DNA from: a virus
Length of the DNA stretch: 46,784 nucleotides
Reading direction: 5' to 3' (one strand)
Virus record (IMG/VR): IMGVR_UViG_3300036845_000517
Span: 1 to 46,784 of that record
Shown: in pieces, positions 16,125 to 23,332 of the stretch
Position numbering within the stretch: the stretch's first letter is position 1
Layout: every line of letters starts with the position of its first letter
The notes under the pieces: model-generated
The model's input: only the letters and a program-made list of their open reading frames with translations
What the model was told of the DNA's origin: nothing
Databases searched by the model: none
Program-made: the position numbers and the translations under genes

Positions 16125-17136
16125 GACCCCGACGCTGCTGGACCGGATGGTATGGGCCGCGCGAGGCCTGCCCGGTTTCGTCGTCCCGACGTCGGCGATG
16201 CGCTTCGTCTTCGACGCCGAGGCGAGCGCGCACTTGGCCCGGATCGACAATGCCATCGGCCACCTGATCGGGGGGATGCTGGATTTCGCGCGGCCGCCGG
16301 CCGGCGATGTCTGGATCGAACTGGACTGGCGCGCTTTCTGCGGCGCGCTGGAACACTCCTCGCCGGTCGATGCCACGACGCCGGCCCAACTGGGTTGGGG
16401 CATCAATCGCGGGCTGGCCTGCACGATGACCTATACGCCGGGGGCGCCGGGCAACGGGCTGGAACCATCGCTGCCGTATCTGCTCGATCGGCCGAATACG
16501 TTCGCGGAGGAGATCAAGATCGCCGAGGCGCTGCATACGAGCCGTGGCCAGTTCGACATGATGTACTGGGGCAGCGCCTTCACGAAGGTCTCGCCGGCCG
16601 AGACCAGCGCCTTACGGGACCGCTACGGGGTAGCGCTAGAGACGATGGTCGCCTGGGGACGTCCGTCGTGGAATGCAGCGGAATTCTATGGCGGGCTGCG
16701 GCATGTCATCGTCGCCCTGCTGGCGCTCTCGCGGCCGGCCAACGTCCGCTATCTCGACGTATCGGCGCGCAAGGGCTTTACCAAGGGCAAGCTGCGGCAA
16801 TTCCTATCGCACAACCGGGTGCGGCTGGAGATCGATCGGCCGCTGGAGATCGTGCGCGTGCCGCCGCCGGACCCGTCATGCCAGGACGGGCTGCACTATC
16901 GGTTGCACGAGGTGCGCTCGCACTGGTGCGAGACCCGCAAGCTGCGCAACACGATGTGCACGCATGAATTCGCTCCCGACGCGAAGCATCCGCGCACGGA
17001 CGATCAGGGCCGCCCGGCGCGCTTCGTGTGCAAAAACTGCGGCACGCTGCGCTGGTGGCGCAAGCCGCATGCACGGGGCGATGCGGGGATCGGCGTCGTG
17101 ACCAAGGAGTATGCCGTCACCACGAGCAAGCAATGA
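16117..17136 (+). CDS. Phage protein with C-terminal Cys motif, unknown
   Basis: 339 residues. The N-terminal 240 residues are helical and rich in Trp and aromatic residues (WIELDWRAF, MMYWGSAF, WGRPSWNAAEF). The end shows LHEVRSHWCETRKLRN, CTHEF, FVCKNCG, LRWWRKPHARGDAGIG, VVTKEYAV. HEVRxHW together with RxHxRGD is a pattern I associate with unassigned phage proteins; the Cys pairs may bind zinc. It starts in the last codons of the 42-residue gene and is closed by a terminator. Confidence 0.75.
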   Translation: MAETPTLLDRMVWAARGLPGFVVPTSAMRFVFDAEASAHLARIDNAIGHLIGGMLDFARPPAGDVWIELDWRAFCGALEHSSPVDATTPAQLGWGINRGLACTMTYTPGAPGNGLEPSLPYLLDRPNTFAEEIKIAEALHTSRGQFDMMYWGSAFTKVSPAETSALRDRYGVALETMVAWGRPSWNAAEFYGGLRHVIVALLALSRPANVRYLDVSARKGFTKGKLRQFLSHNRVRLEIDRPLEIVRVPPPDPSCQDGLHYRLHEVRSHWCETRKLRNTMCTHEFAPDAKHPRTDDQGRPARFVCKNCGTLRWWRKPHARGDAGIGVVTKEYAVTTSKQ

Positions 17137-17140
17137 CAAA

Positions 17141-17160
17141 GGGGGGGCGCGAGCCCCCCC
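17141..17160. terminator. Terminator between convergent genes
   Basis: Seven G, CGCGAG, seven C, then CTTG. It lies five bases after the 16117 gene and faces the convergent PEP-CTERM gene at 17190. The T run is weak but placement is good on both strands. Confidence 0.65.
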
Positions 17161-17189
17161 CTTGCCTTATCGTCGCCGGATGCGGGCGA

Positions 17190-17855
17190 TCAGGCGGCAG
17201 ACGCGCCGCCAGACCGGTTCCTGCGCAAACCCCATCCCAGCAGCGCCGCCACCCCCGATCCGAATAGCAGCAGGCTAGCGGGCTCCGACACCGCCGTTGT
17301 CGGGCTCGCCGCGAAATCGCCGGCCACGGCCGCCGTCATCGAGGCCAGCGTTGCATTGTCGATCGCGACACCCGGCAGCACGTTGGTGAACGACAGATCG
17401 ATCGCCTCCGGGTTGCTCAGGTCGGCCGCCGGAATCACCGAACTGGTGAACACAACACTCTCGCCCGGCGTGGAGGCGTTCAGCGTCAGGCCGCTACCCT
17501 GGCCGAACACCGCGTCGGCGAACGTCCCGGACAAATAGTTCGTCGCTCCGTTCGTGATCGAGAAATTGCCGGAAAAGTTCTGCGTCACGTTGCCGCCGAC
17601 TACGGACGCGCTGTCCGTCGACGTGGCGTTCAGCGCGAAGTCGGCGTTGATCGGCGTGCCCCCGGTGATCAGTTCCGAGATGGTAATCGGCACCGCGCTG
17701 GCGGAGAGCGTCGTGGACGTGCCCGCCCCGTTCGCGGTCGCCGTGACCGTGTTCGTCGTGCCGTCCTGGGCCATGGTCAGGATGACTGCCGCATGGGCGG
17801 GAGAGGCTACCCCGAGCGCCGCGAGTGCGGCGCCCGTTAGCAAGATGTTACGCAT
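17190..17855 (-). CDS. PEP-CTERM secreted protein A
   Basis: 221 residues. Signal peptide at 1-22 (MRNILLTGAALAALGVASPAHA). The mature part is Ser/Thr/Asn/Ala-rich, acidic and beta-like, as usual for PEP-CTERM substrates. The C-terminus has SEPASLLLFGSGVAALLGWG followed by LRRNR: the Pro-containing recognition motif, one transmembrane helix and a basic cluster. Such proteins are exported by Sec, then cut by an exosortase in the inner membrane. No exosortase is encoded here, so the host would supply it. It lies 26 bases after a second such gene. Carriage by a phage is unusual. Confidence 0.88.
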   Translation of the reverse strand: MRNILLTGAALAALGVASPAHAAVILTMAQDGTTNTVTATANGAGTSTTLSASAVPITISELITGGTPINADFALNATSTDSASVVGGNVTQNFSGNFSITNGATNYLSGTFADAVFGQGSGLTLNASTPGESVVFTSSVIPAADLSNPEAIDLSFTNVLPGVAIDNATLASMTAAVAGDFAASPTTAVSEPASLLLFGSGVAALLGWGLRRNRSGGASAA

Positions 17856-17881
17856 GATAATCCCCTTATGCTGTGAGAGAA

Positions 17882-18544
17882 TCAGGCACGGCGGCGCCCG
17901 ACGCCCAGGAGACCGATCAGTCCGATACCGAGCAGGCCCATCGTGGCCGGCTCCGGGACGGCGGTGACGACCGGGGCGAGGCCGCTGACCTCAATATGCT
18001 TGATCTCGTCGAAGCCCGTCAGTGACAGGATGTTGACTTCGTCGAACGCGCCGCCGACCGCCGTGATCGCATATTCCTTGTCGGTGTCGGCGGCCTCGGT
18101 TTCCGTCCCCTTGCCGTCGCTATGCGCGCCGGAGAAGCCTTCCACGGTAAAGCTGTCGGTCGGGCTGGCCGTCGGCGTCAATTGCGTATCGAATACCAGA
18201 TCGGTGAACGTGAAGCCGGGAATGGTGATGTCGATCCCGTTGAACGTGCTCGCCCCATGCGTCGGCGTGATCGTGGCGAACCCGTTGCTCAGGTCGAGGA
18301 AGATTTGCAGCATCCCGCCGTCGCTGCTGAGGTTCAGCAGCGTGGTGGATGTCGGGCTGCCGACGCGGCCGGTGCCGGATGTCACGTCCTTGGCGTCATT
18401 GAGGTAGACCATCAACTCGGTGCCGGCCTCGCAGCCCATGCCCGACGAAGGCCCGCAGAACGTATCGGTGACGCCGGCCCTGGCCGCGCCCCCGGCCAGG
18501 ATCAGTCCGGCCGCGAGTGTCGTGCCGCAGAGTAGATTTCGCAT
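17882..18544 (-). CDS. PEP-CTERM secreted protein B
   Basis: 220 residues from the ATG at 18544; a longer in-frame start would add a Cys/Pro stretch before a perfect signal peptide (MRNLLCGTTLAAGLILAGGAARA). Like protein A it opens MRN-L. A mature DTFCGPSSGMGCEAGTE is followed by a beta-rich domain and the anchor VPEPATMGLLGIGLIGLLGVGRRRA. VPEP is the textbook motif. The mature regions of A and B do not look alike. Upstream lie GCACACCA copies at about 18545-18567 and TATTAA further back. A cell-surface effect on the host is inferred, for example on biofilm matrix or phage adsorption. Confidence 0.9.
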   Translation of the reverse strand: MRNLLCGTTLAAGLILAGGAARAGVTDTFCGPSSGMGCEAGTELMVYLNDAKDVTSGTGRVGSPTSTTLLNLSSDGGMLQIFLDLSNGFATITPTHGASTFNGIDITIPGFTFTDLVFDTQLTPTASPTDSFTVEGFSGAHSDGKGTETEAADTDKEYAITAVGGAFDEVNILSLTGFDEIKHIEVSGLAPVVTAVPEPATMGLLGIGLIGLLGVGRRRA

Positions 18545-18719
18545 GTGGTGTGCATCCCTTGGTGTGCCCCCCGCGCCATGCGGAACAATCCTGCATGGGG
18601 CGGGGACGGGCATCGTAGGGCAAACCGTTGCGGATTAATAGCCAGTAATCCGATGCGTGGGCGTAGCGGGGAGGGCCGGATCGCCCCCCCCCCGTCCGGT
18701 CACTCGTCAGGCTGCGGCA
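18545..18719 (-). promoter_or_regulatory. Intergenic region upstream of the PEP-CTERM genes
   Basis: On the minus strand: a long G run that could form a hairpin with CCCTCCCC after the PDQGLP gene, then ATTACTGGCTATTAAT (minus-10-like), and finally two GCACACCA copies immediately before the start codon. The latter motif marks several other leaders in the window. Confidence 0.45.
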
Positions 18720-19478
18720 TCACTGCTTGGGCTGGGCGGTCGGCGGCAGCCCCTGGTCGGGATGGCCGCCGGGCGCGATCGGATGCGAAGGCGTGAGTGA
18801 CGGGTCGATGGTGGTCCAGCGGTAGCCGACGCCGACAATCCAGATGAAGCAGAGTACGGGGCCCTGGATGGACGGCGGCAGCGGCGGCCAGACCGCGCCG
18901 GGCGGCAGGGCGATGGGCGGCATCGGAAGCGCGCCACCGCCGCCGGGTGCGATCGGGTGCGACGGACGCGGCGGACGACCGGGTAGACCCTGATCGGGAC
19001 CGGGCGGCAAGCCTTGGTCGGGACGTGGCGGCAGGCCCTGATCGGGATGCTCACCGGAAGGCGGCAAGCCCTGATCGGGACGATGTCCGCTATCGACCCC
19101 ATAGCCCGGATCGGTTGGGCGCGTCGGATAGATCGGATGCGACGGGTGGATCGGCACCAGGGGCGGCCAGACCGAGACGGGCGGCTGCGGCCAGATGCCG
19201 GGGGTGACGGGCAGGCCATAGTCGGGATCGACCGGATAGGTGGGCGGCAGCGGGCGATGGGACGGATAGGCCGGGCGGCCGGGCAGTCCATTGTCGATGA
19301 CGGGCGGGAGGGGAACCCCGAAACCGGGATCAACCGGGCGGTCGATGCCAGGGAGGCCCTGGTCGGGATGCTCGATCCCGACGCCGTAATCCGGGTCGAC
19401 CGGAGGATCGACGCCAGGAAGACCCTGGTCGGGATGACCACCGGAGCGGATACGCAGAAAGCCTGAGACGAAGGGCAT
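18720..19478 (-). CDS. Pro/Gly-rich repeat protein (PDQGLP repeats)
   Basis: 252 residues from the ATG at 19478, chosen because AAAGGA lies nine bases upstream. It holds seven PDQGLP motifs, often HPDQGLPG or RPDQGLPP, with VDPDYG, DPGYGV and PSHPIAPGG units between, and a short hydrophobic stretch (VLCFIWIVGVGYRW) near residue 215. Such repeats occur in unassigned phage proteins, perhaps virion-associated or extended linkers. It is mostly intrinsically disordered. It lies between the PEP-CTERM genes and the divergent 19735 operon. Confidence 0.75.
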   Translation of the reverse strand: MPFVSGFLRIRSGGHPDQGLPGVDPPVDPDYGVGIEHPDQGLPGIDRPVDPGFGVPLPPVIDNGLPGRPAYPSHRPLPPTYPVDPDYGLPVTPGIWPQPPVSVWPPLVPIHPSHPIYPTRPTDPGYGVDSGHRPDQGLPPSGEHPDQGLPPRPDQGLPPGPDQGLPGRPPRPSHPIAPGGGGALPMPPIALPPGAVWPPLPPSIQGPVLCFIWIVGVGYRWTTIDPSLTPSHPIAPGGHPDQGLPPTAQPKQ

Positions 19479-19689
19479 CTTCTTGTGTCCTTTATTTGGG
19501 TTGCGGCTTGCGGGGGGAGGGGATGACGTTCGCCGGCACGATGGGCGTTTTCCTCTTAGCGAAACGGCGCTGACGGTGTGGCACGGATCGGGCGCGGCGA
19601 GAAGTGACGCGGCCGTGACGCGGCGCGATTCCGCGCTGCGCGGCGCGATCCGGCTTGCGATTATTGCGCGCATAAATTACCTTTTCTTT

Positions 19690-19734
19690 GCACACCGCGC
19701 TTACTCACTCACAAGCCAGACAAGGGACGATTCC
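19690..19734 (+). promoter_or_regulatory. Leader of the 19735 operon
   Basis: TGCACACC, then ACAAGGGACGATTCC before the ATG at 19735. The AAGGGACGATTC part is almost identical to the leader at 32245. AT-rich ATAAATTACC lies about 20 bases upstream as a possible minus-10. Confidence 0.45.
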
Positions 19735-19953
19735 ATGACTATCCACTCAACCCCCGCCGCGCAGGCGACGCGCGCGCAGGATGCGCTATGCCGCGTGATC
19801 GACGCCGTACTGCTGTTCCATGCCGGACATCCGTGGACGCCGGAGCGTCAGGCACAATGGGAAGAAATGGTCGGCCGGGGCCGCCCCGCATCGACGCGGG
19901 CGCTCTGCGATTTCCTGCGCGAGACCGCGCGCGCCGGGGGCGTCGCCCGATGA
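19735..19953 (+). CDS. Small phage protein, unknown
   Basis: 72 residues, helical (ALCRVIDAVLLFHAGHPW, ALCDFLRETARA), with no recognised domain. The ATG follows AAGGGACGATTCC. Its TGA overlaps the next ATG (ATGA), so it is the first gene of a tightly coupled operon that runs to 21665. Confidence 0.7.
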   Translation: MTIHSTPAAQATRAQDALCRVIDAVLLFHAGHPWTPERQAQWEEMVGRGRPASTRALCDFLRETARAGGVAR

Positions 19954-20489
19954 GCGCGCCCTACGATCCGCACGCGGCTTTCCTCCGCTTCTGCGAACAC
20001 GCCGAGCGGCTGATCATCGAGCACGGCGCCCTGGCGCCGGCATTTTTCATCACCAGCGACGACGACGATGTGCTCGTGCTTGAGAGCAGCGGGGAAACCA
20101 GCCAGCGCGACCGCCATGCGATGGCCATGTACGTCCGCGTCCTGGGCGTGGCACAACGGGCGCGCTCGATCTGTACCGTCTTCGAATGCTGGATGACGGA
20201 GCACGCGATCGACACGCCGGTCGCCTCGCTGCCCAATCCGGCTGACAATCCGGCGCGCGTCGAGGTCGTCCTGACCCAATGCGAGTACCGCCGCAACGAT
20301 GGCGGGATCGGAACGCTCGTCTCGATGCGCCCTATCGAGCGCGACGCGGCGGGCGCCGTCACCGGCCTGTCCGCCGATATCGCCCCCACAAAGCCAAGCG
20401 GCCGGATGACGGGGCTGCTCTCGCCGCAGATTCCCAGCGAGGCCGATGTCGCGAGGGCCAGGAAGCTGATCGTGTCGAAGCCCAACTGA
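19950..20489 (+). CDS. Phage protein, unknown
   Basis: 179 residues. It begins in the ATGA overlap. The N-terminal half is acidic with SDDDDVLVLESSGE; later LTQCEYRRNDGGIGTLVSMRPIERD suggests a beta-rich core. No catalytic motif is obvious. The end (EADVARARKLIVSKPN) is helical. Middle-operon position only. Confidence 0.7.
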   Translation: MSAPYDPHAAFLRFCEHAERLIIEHGALAPAFFITSDDDDVLVLESSGETSQRDRHAMAMYVRVLGVAQRARSICTVFECWMTEHAIDTPVASLPNPADNPARVEVVLTQCEYRRNDGGIGTLVSMRPIERDAAGAVTGLSADIAPTKPSGRMTGLLSPQIPSEADVARARKLIVSKPN

Positions 20490-20496
20490 CGCGCGA

Positions 20497-20736
20497 GTGA
20501 CGCAAAGGCTGAACCGGGAACAAGACATCAACGAGGCGATGGCGACCGCAAGCCGGTGCCGGCTACTGGCCAGCCAGTTGGCGCAATGCCGGATGTTTCC
20601 GGCCTATGTGGCATGGCTGCTGACCAACGCGCGTGCGGCCGAGCGATGGGCAAGTCGCAGTGCCCACACCTGCCGCCGCGTCTCCGCGCCCGGCGCGCAC
20701 GAGCCTATTGCACGCTTCCGCATGCACAACGAGTAA
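20497..20736 (+). CDS. Small basic protein, unknown
   Basis: 79 residues from a GTG at 20497, seven bases after the previous stop; an ATG at 20539 would give 65. Arg/Ala-rich helices (CRLLASQLAQCRMFPAYVAWLLTNARAAERWA) suggest a compact helical, perhaps nucleic-acid-binding, protein. No family recognised. Confidence 0.5.
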   Translation: MTQRLNREQDINEAMATASRCRLLASQLAQCRMFPAYVAWLLTNARAAERWASRSAHTCRRVSAPGAHEPIARFRMHNE

Positions 20737-20791
20737 CAACAGAGGGGGTGCACATGGGGGCGCGTCAACCGGCATAGCGCGGGATGACCCC

Positions 20792-20998
20792 GTGATCGGC
20801 ATCATCCGGTGGCCGCTACGCTGGTGGCACGCGCGACAGCGCCGGATCGACGTCGACATCCTCTGGCCGGCGATGCGCAGGGCGGCGCCGACGCTGCCCG
20901 ACGCGCACGCGGCTTTCCTGATGCACACGCGCCTCGATCGCGCCTGGGACGATCTGTCCGAGGACGAGATCACCGCTATCGTCTTGGAGTTAAAATGA
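20792..20998 (+). CDS. Small Trp/Arg-rich phage protein
   Basis: 68 residues from a GTG at 20792; no ATG is available near the start, so the start is uncertain. The sequence runs IIRWPLRWWHARQRRIDVDILWP, then DAHAAFLMHTRLDRAWDDLSEDE. I associate this with small phage proteins of unknown role: a basic N-terminus followed by an amphipathic acidic helix pair. The stop overlaps the next gene's start. Confidence 0.65.
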   Translation: MIGIIRWPLRWWHARQRRIDVDILWPAMRRAAPTLPDAHAAFLMHTRLDRAWDDLSEDEITAIVLELK

Positions 20999-21249
20999 TG
21001 CAGCGAGCCGAGCAAACCGTAAAAGCCAAGCCGCCGCCGATGATCCACATCGTCAAGGTGCAGCGGCCGTTGGTGGGCACCGGATACCTGATCTATCCCG
21101 AGGGCCGGCCCAAGAACCTGATGACGTACCAGGACGTGGACAAGCGGGTCAGGGCGGCCATGGGCGACGATCTGAAATCGTATCACCTGGCCGTTTGGAA
21201 AAACGGCCGGTGGGATATCGGCGAGCGCGTGGCCGACCAGCCATGGTGA
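20995..21249 (+). CDS. Small phage protein, unknown
   Basis: 84 residues beginning MMQRAEQ in a stop/start overlap. The core reads MIHIVKVQRPLVGTGYLIYPEGRPKNLM, then a helix, then SYHLAVWKNGRWDIGERV. The beta-strand pattern with WKNGRWDIG suggests a small barrel. Overlaps the following gene by seven bases. Confidence 0.65.
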   Translation: MMQRAEQTVKAKPPPMIHIVKVQRPLVGTGYLIYPEGRPKNLMTYQDVDKRVRAAMGDDLKSYHLAVWKNGRWDIGERVADQPW

Positions 21250-21665
21250 GACATCACACCCTCAAGCTGCGCACGCGGGACCACGCGATCCTGCTGCTCC
21301 TGGCCGAGCAGCGGCCGCCGGTGGCCATCGGCGATATCGCCCGCATCTTCTATGCGTTCTGGCCGCCCCCCGATAACTGGCAGTCCAGCATCCACGGCGC
21401 GATGCGGACGCTGATCGTGAAAATGGTATGGCTCTGCCCGGCCGCCCGGCTGGCACGGGTCAGCCGGATGGGGCGCGGCTCGCCCGCGCTCTATGCCGCC
21501 GCCAATAAGCAGGCGCTGGCGGAATTCTGCCGCACATTCGCCTTCCTGCCGGATCGGCACCTCGGCGGCCTCGACGCCAGCGCATTGATCGCGGCCGCCC
21601 CGCCGCCCGAGCCGACGCACGACAAGCACGACAAGCCCGACAAGGGCCGGAGGAGAGCCGCCTAG
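21243..21665 (+). CDS. Winged-helix-like DNA-binding protein
   Basis: 140 residues. Residues 8-95 (LRTRDHAILLLLAEQRPPVAIGDIARIFYAFWP, WQSSIHGAMRTLIVKMVWLCP, VSRMGRGSPALYAAA) look like a winged helix with a wing ending in a Gly-rich turn. The tail is low-complexity (THDKHDKPDKGRRRAA), similar to runs in three other proteins of the window. It is the last gene of the operon and overlaps the convergent methyltransferase by four bases. Confidence 0.65.
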   Translation: MVRHHTLKLRTRDHAILLLLAEQRPPVAIGDIARIFYAFWPPPDNWQSSIHGAMRTLIVKMVWLCPAARLARVSRMGRGSPALYAAANKQALAEFCRTFAFLPDRHLGGLDASALIAAAPPPEPTHDKHDKPDKGRRRAA

Positions 21666-22819
21666 TCCGCCACGTCGGCGAATAACGGCAAGTCACCGAC
21701 GATCCGCGCGCGTGCCATCGTGCGGTAGTCGGCGGACAGGTCGATCAGCACCGCATCGCGGCCCATGCGATCGGCGGCGAGACCGGTAGTGGCCACCCCG
21801 GCGAACGGGTCCAGCACGACGCAGGGGACGGGCGCGCGGTGCGGACACGCGCAGTCCCGCGCCCAGCCGATGGTCTCGATGCGCTTTTCCAGCCGCACCG
21901 GGAATCCGGCCGTTGCATGCCGGCGCTCAATCGAGCGCGGCCCGTTCGTCGTCCTGTTGCCGGGATTGGCGTATTTTTTGGCCACGAGACGATGCCAGGG
22001 CTGGCCGCAGACGGGGCAGCGGCCGATCAGCGATGTCGCGGCCGCGATGCAGCGCCGCGCCAGTTCCGGCGGCATGGTGGCGAAGTGGGCACCCGGATAG
22101 CTGCGCGTGGGGATCGTCCAGACGCTGCGCGCGCTCCGCCGCCCATCATAATCCCAGTATTCCGGCGGCCGGCCGTTGACGCCCTTCAGCTTGCTCCTGA
22201 CGTTGCCGCCCTTGGCCGCGCGCGTCCCGGCCGGGATCACGCCCTCCTCGGCGATGGCCTCGGCGTCATAAAAATACGTGGGTGACTTGGCGAGCAGGAA
22301 TACGAACTCGTGCGCCGTCGTCGGGCGATCCTCGACGCTCTCGGGCATCGGGTTGGGCTTCGACCAGATGATGTCGCGGCGCAATATCCACCCGTCCTCC
22401 TGCAATGCCAACGCCACGCGCGCCGGCATCATGAGAAGGTCTTTCGTTTTGTAGCCAACGGGCGTGCCGATGCGCTCGGGTTGCGAGCGATTGGCCCAGG
22501 ATGCCGGAACCCTCGCGCCCTCCGTGGTGGTGCTCTGTCGCGGCGCCCGCGTCCCGGTCGCGTAGGAATCGCCCAGGTTGACCCACATGGTGCCGTCGTC
22601 GCGGAGCACGCGGCGGACATGGCGGAACACGTCGACGATGTTCGCGATGTATTCCGGGATCGACGATTCGAGCCCGATCTCGAACGCCTTGTCGGGATGG
22701 CCGTCCGGGAGGTACGAGCGCAGCCCGTAGTAGGGCGGCGATGTCACGACGCACTGCACGCTGGCGGCGTCCAGGTCGGGCAGCACCGCCCGGCAGTCCC
22801 CTTTGAGCAGCCGGATCAC
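21662..22819 (-). CDS. DNA methyltransferase (N4-cytosine/N6-adenine type, beta order)
   Basis: 385 residues. Motif IV TSPPYYGLR lies at 26-34, and the SAM motif DPFAGVATTGLAA near 336 comes last, so this is the beta-class order. Between them are RRDIIWSKPNPMPESV, TTAHEFVFLLAKSPTYFYD and a target-recognition region. A Cys-rich insertion (CPVCGQPWH near 268; DCACPH near 325) may bind zinc. TSPPY is typical of N4-cytosine enzymes but also seen in N6-adenine ones. It would protect phage DNA from host restriction or mark it. No cognate restriction gene is visible. It is one of three methyltransferase-like proteins here. Confidence 0.92.
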   Translation of the reverse strand: MIRLLKGDCRAVLPDLDAASVQCVVTSPPYYGLRSYLPDGHPDKAFEIGLESSIPEYIANIVDVFRHVRRVLRDDGTMWVNLGDSYATGTRAPRQSTTTEGARVPASWANRSQPERIGTPVGYKTKDLLMMPARVALALQEDGWILRRDIIWSKPNPMPESVEDRPTTAHEFVFLLAKSPTYFYDAEAIAEEGVIPAGTRAAKGGNVRSKLKGVNGRPPEYWDYDGRRSARSVWTIPTRSYPGAHFATMPPELARRCIAAATSLIGRCPVCGQPWHRLVAKKYANPGNRTTNGPRSIERRHATAGFPVRLEKRIETIGWARDCACPHRAPVPCVVLDPFAGVATTGLAADRMGRDAVLIDLSADYRTMARARIVGDLPLFADVAD

Positions 22820-22849
22820 GGACGCCCCCAGGGCGCCCTGTGGCGCCCC

Positions 22850-23050
22850 CTACAGGCCGGCGCGCACCGCCGCGTCCTTGGCCTCCAGCAGCTTGCGCAG
22901 GGCCACGCTGCGCTCGGCGTTGCGGGGGAGGTTGTCCACCAGCCATGCGGCCAGATCGCCGAACGGCCGGGAGATCGCCTTAAGCTCGTCAGGCAGATGA
23001 TCGTACTCGAAAAACCGCAGGATCGGATCTGGGAACAGATCGTCGGACAT
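22850..23050 (-). CDS. Acb2/Tad1 hairpin-domain-like small protein, anti-CBASS candidate
   Basis: 66 residues: FFEYDHLPDELKAISRPFGDLA, then LVDNLPRNAERSVALRKLLEAKDAAVRAGL. This resembles the small phage family assigned to the Acb2/Tad1 hairpin domain, whose characterised members form helical oligomers that sequester cyclic nucleotide signals of CBASS or Thoeris. The LPRNxERxxALRKLLEAKDAAVR end is the recognisable part. I infer this from memory of the family pattern, and many members are untested. GAGGAG precedes the ATG. A hairpin and a promoter lie directly upstream. Confidence 0.7.
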   Translation of the reverse strand: MSDDLFPDPILRFFEYDHLPDELKAISRPFGDLAAWLVDNLPRNAERSVALRKLLEAKDAAVRAGL

Positions 23051-23068
23051 GGCGGCTCCTCGGAGGTT

Positions 23069-23106
23069 GGGGGCGGGGTCACAACGCCCGCCCCCTGCAC
23101 ACCATA
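23069..23106 (-). promoter_or_regulatory. Promoter with 5'-UTR hairpin for the Acb2-like gene
   Basis: On the minus strand, GCGCTATGGT (minus-10 region, 23110-23101) is followed by a 9-bp hairpin GGGGGCGGG / CCCGCCCCC (23095-23069) and then the GAGGAG site. The hairpin lies between transcription start and ribosome-binding site. A related CAACGCCCGCCC sequence occurs near 27583. Confidence 0.5.
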
Positions 23107-23229
23107 GCGCCACTGGAATCGGCGACATGGCCAGACCCCGCACGGGGGGATGCAAACCCGCGCGGGCAGCGCGGACGATACCGGACCACGGGGACGCTGG
23201 GCAAGCTGGTCGAGCGGGCGCGGGACGCG

Positions 23230-23257
23230 AAAAGGGCGGCGCCGCAGAACGCCGCCC
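23230..23257 (-). terminator. Terminator of the replication genes
   Basis: On the minus strand, GGGCGGCG (23257-23250), an 8-base loop, CGCCGCCC (23241-23234), then TTTT. It follows the 23333 gene and separates it from the Acb2-like gene's own promoter. Confidence 0.8.
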
Positions 23258-23332
23258 CCGCTCGCGCCACCCGCCGGGGGAAGTCGCTCGCCCCGGCGGA
23301 CAGGCCGACCATATCCGCATCCGCGCGGCGCG

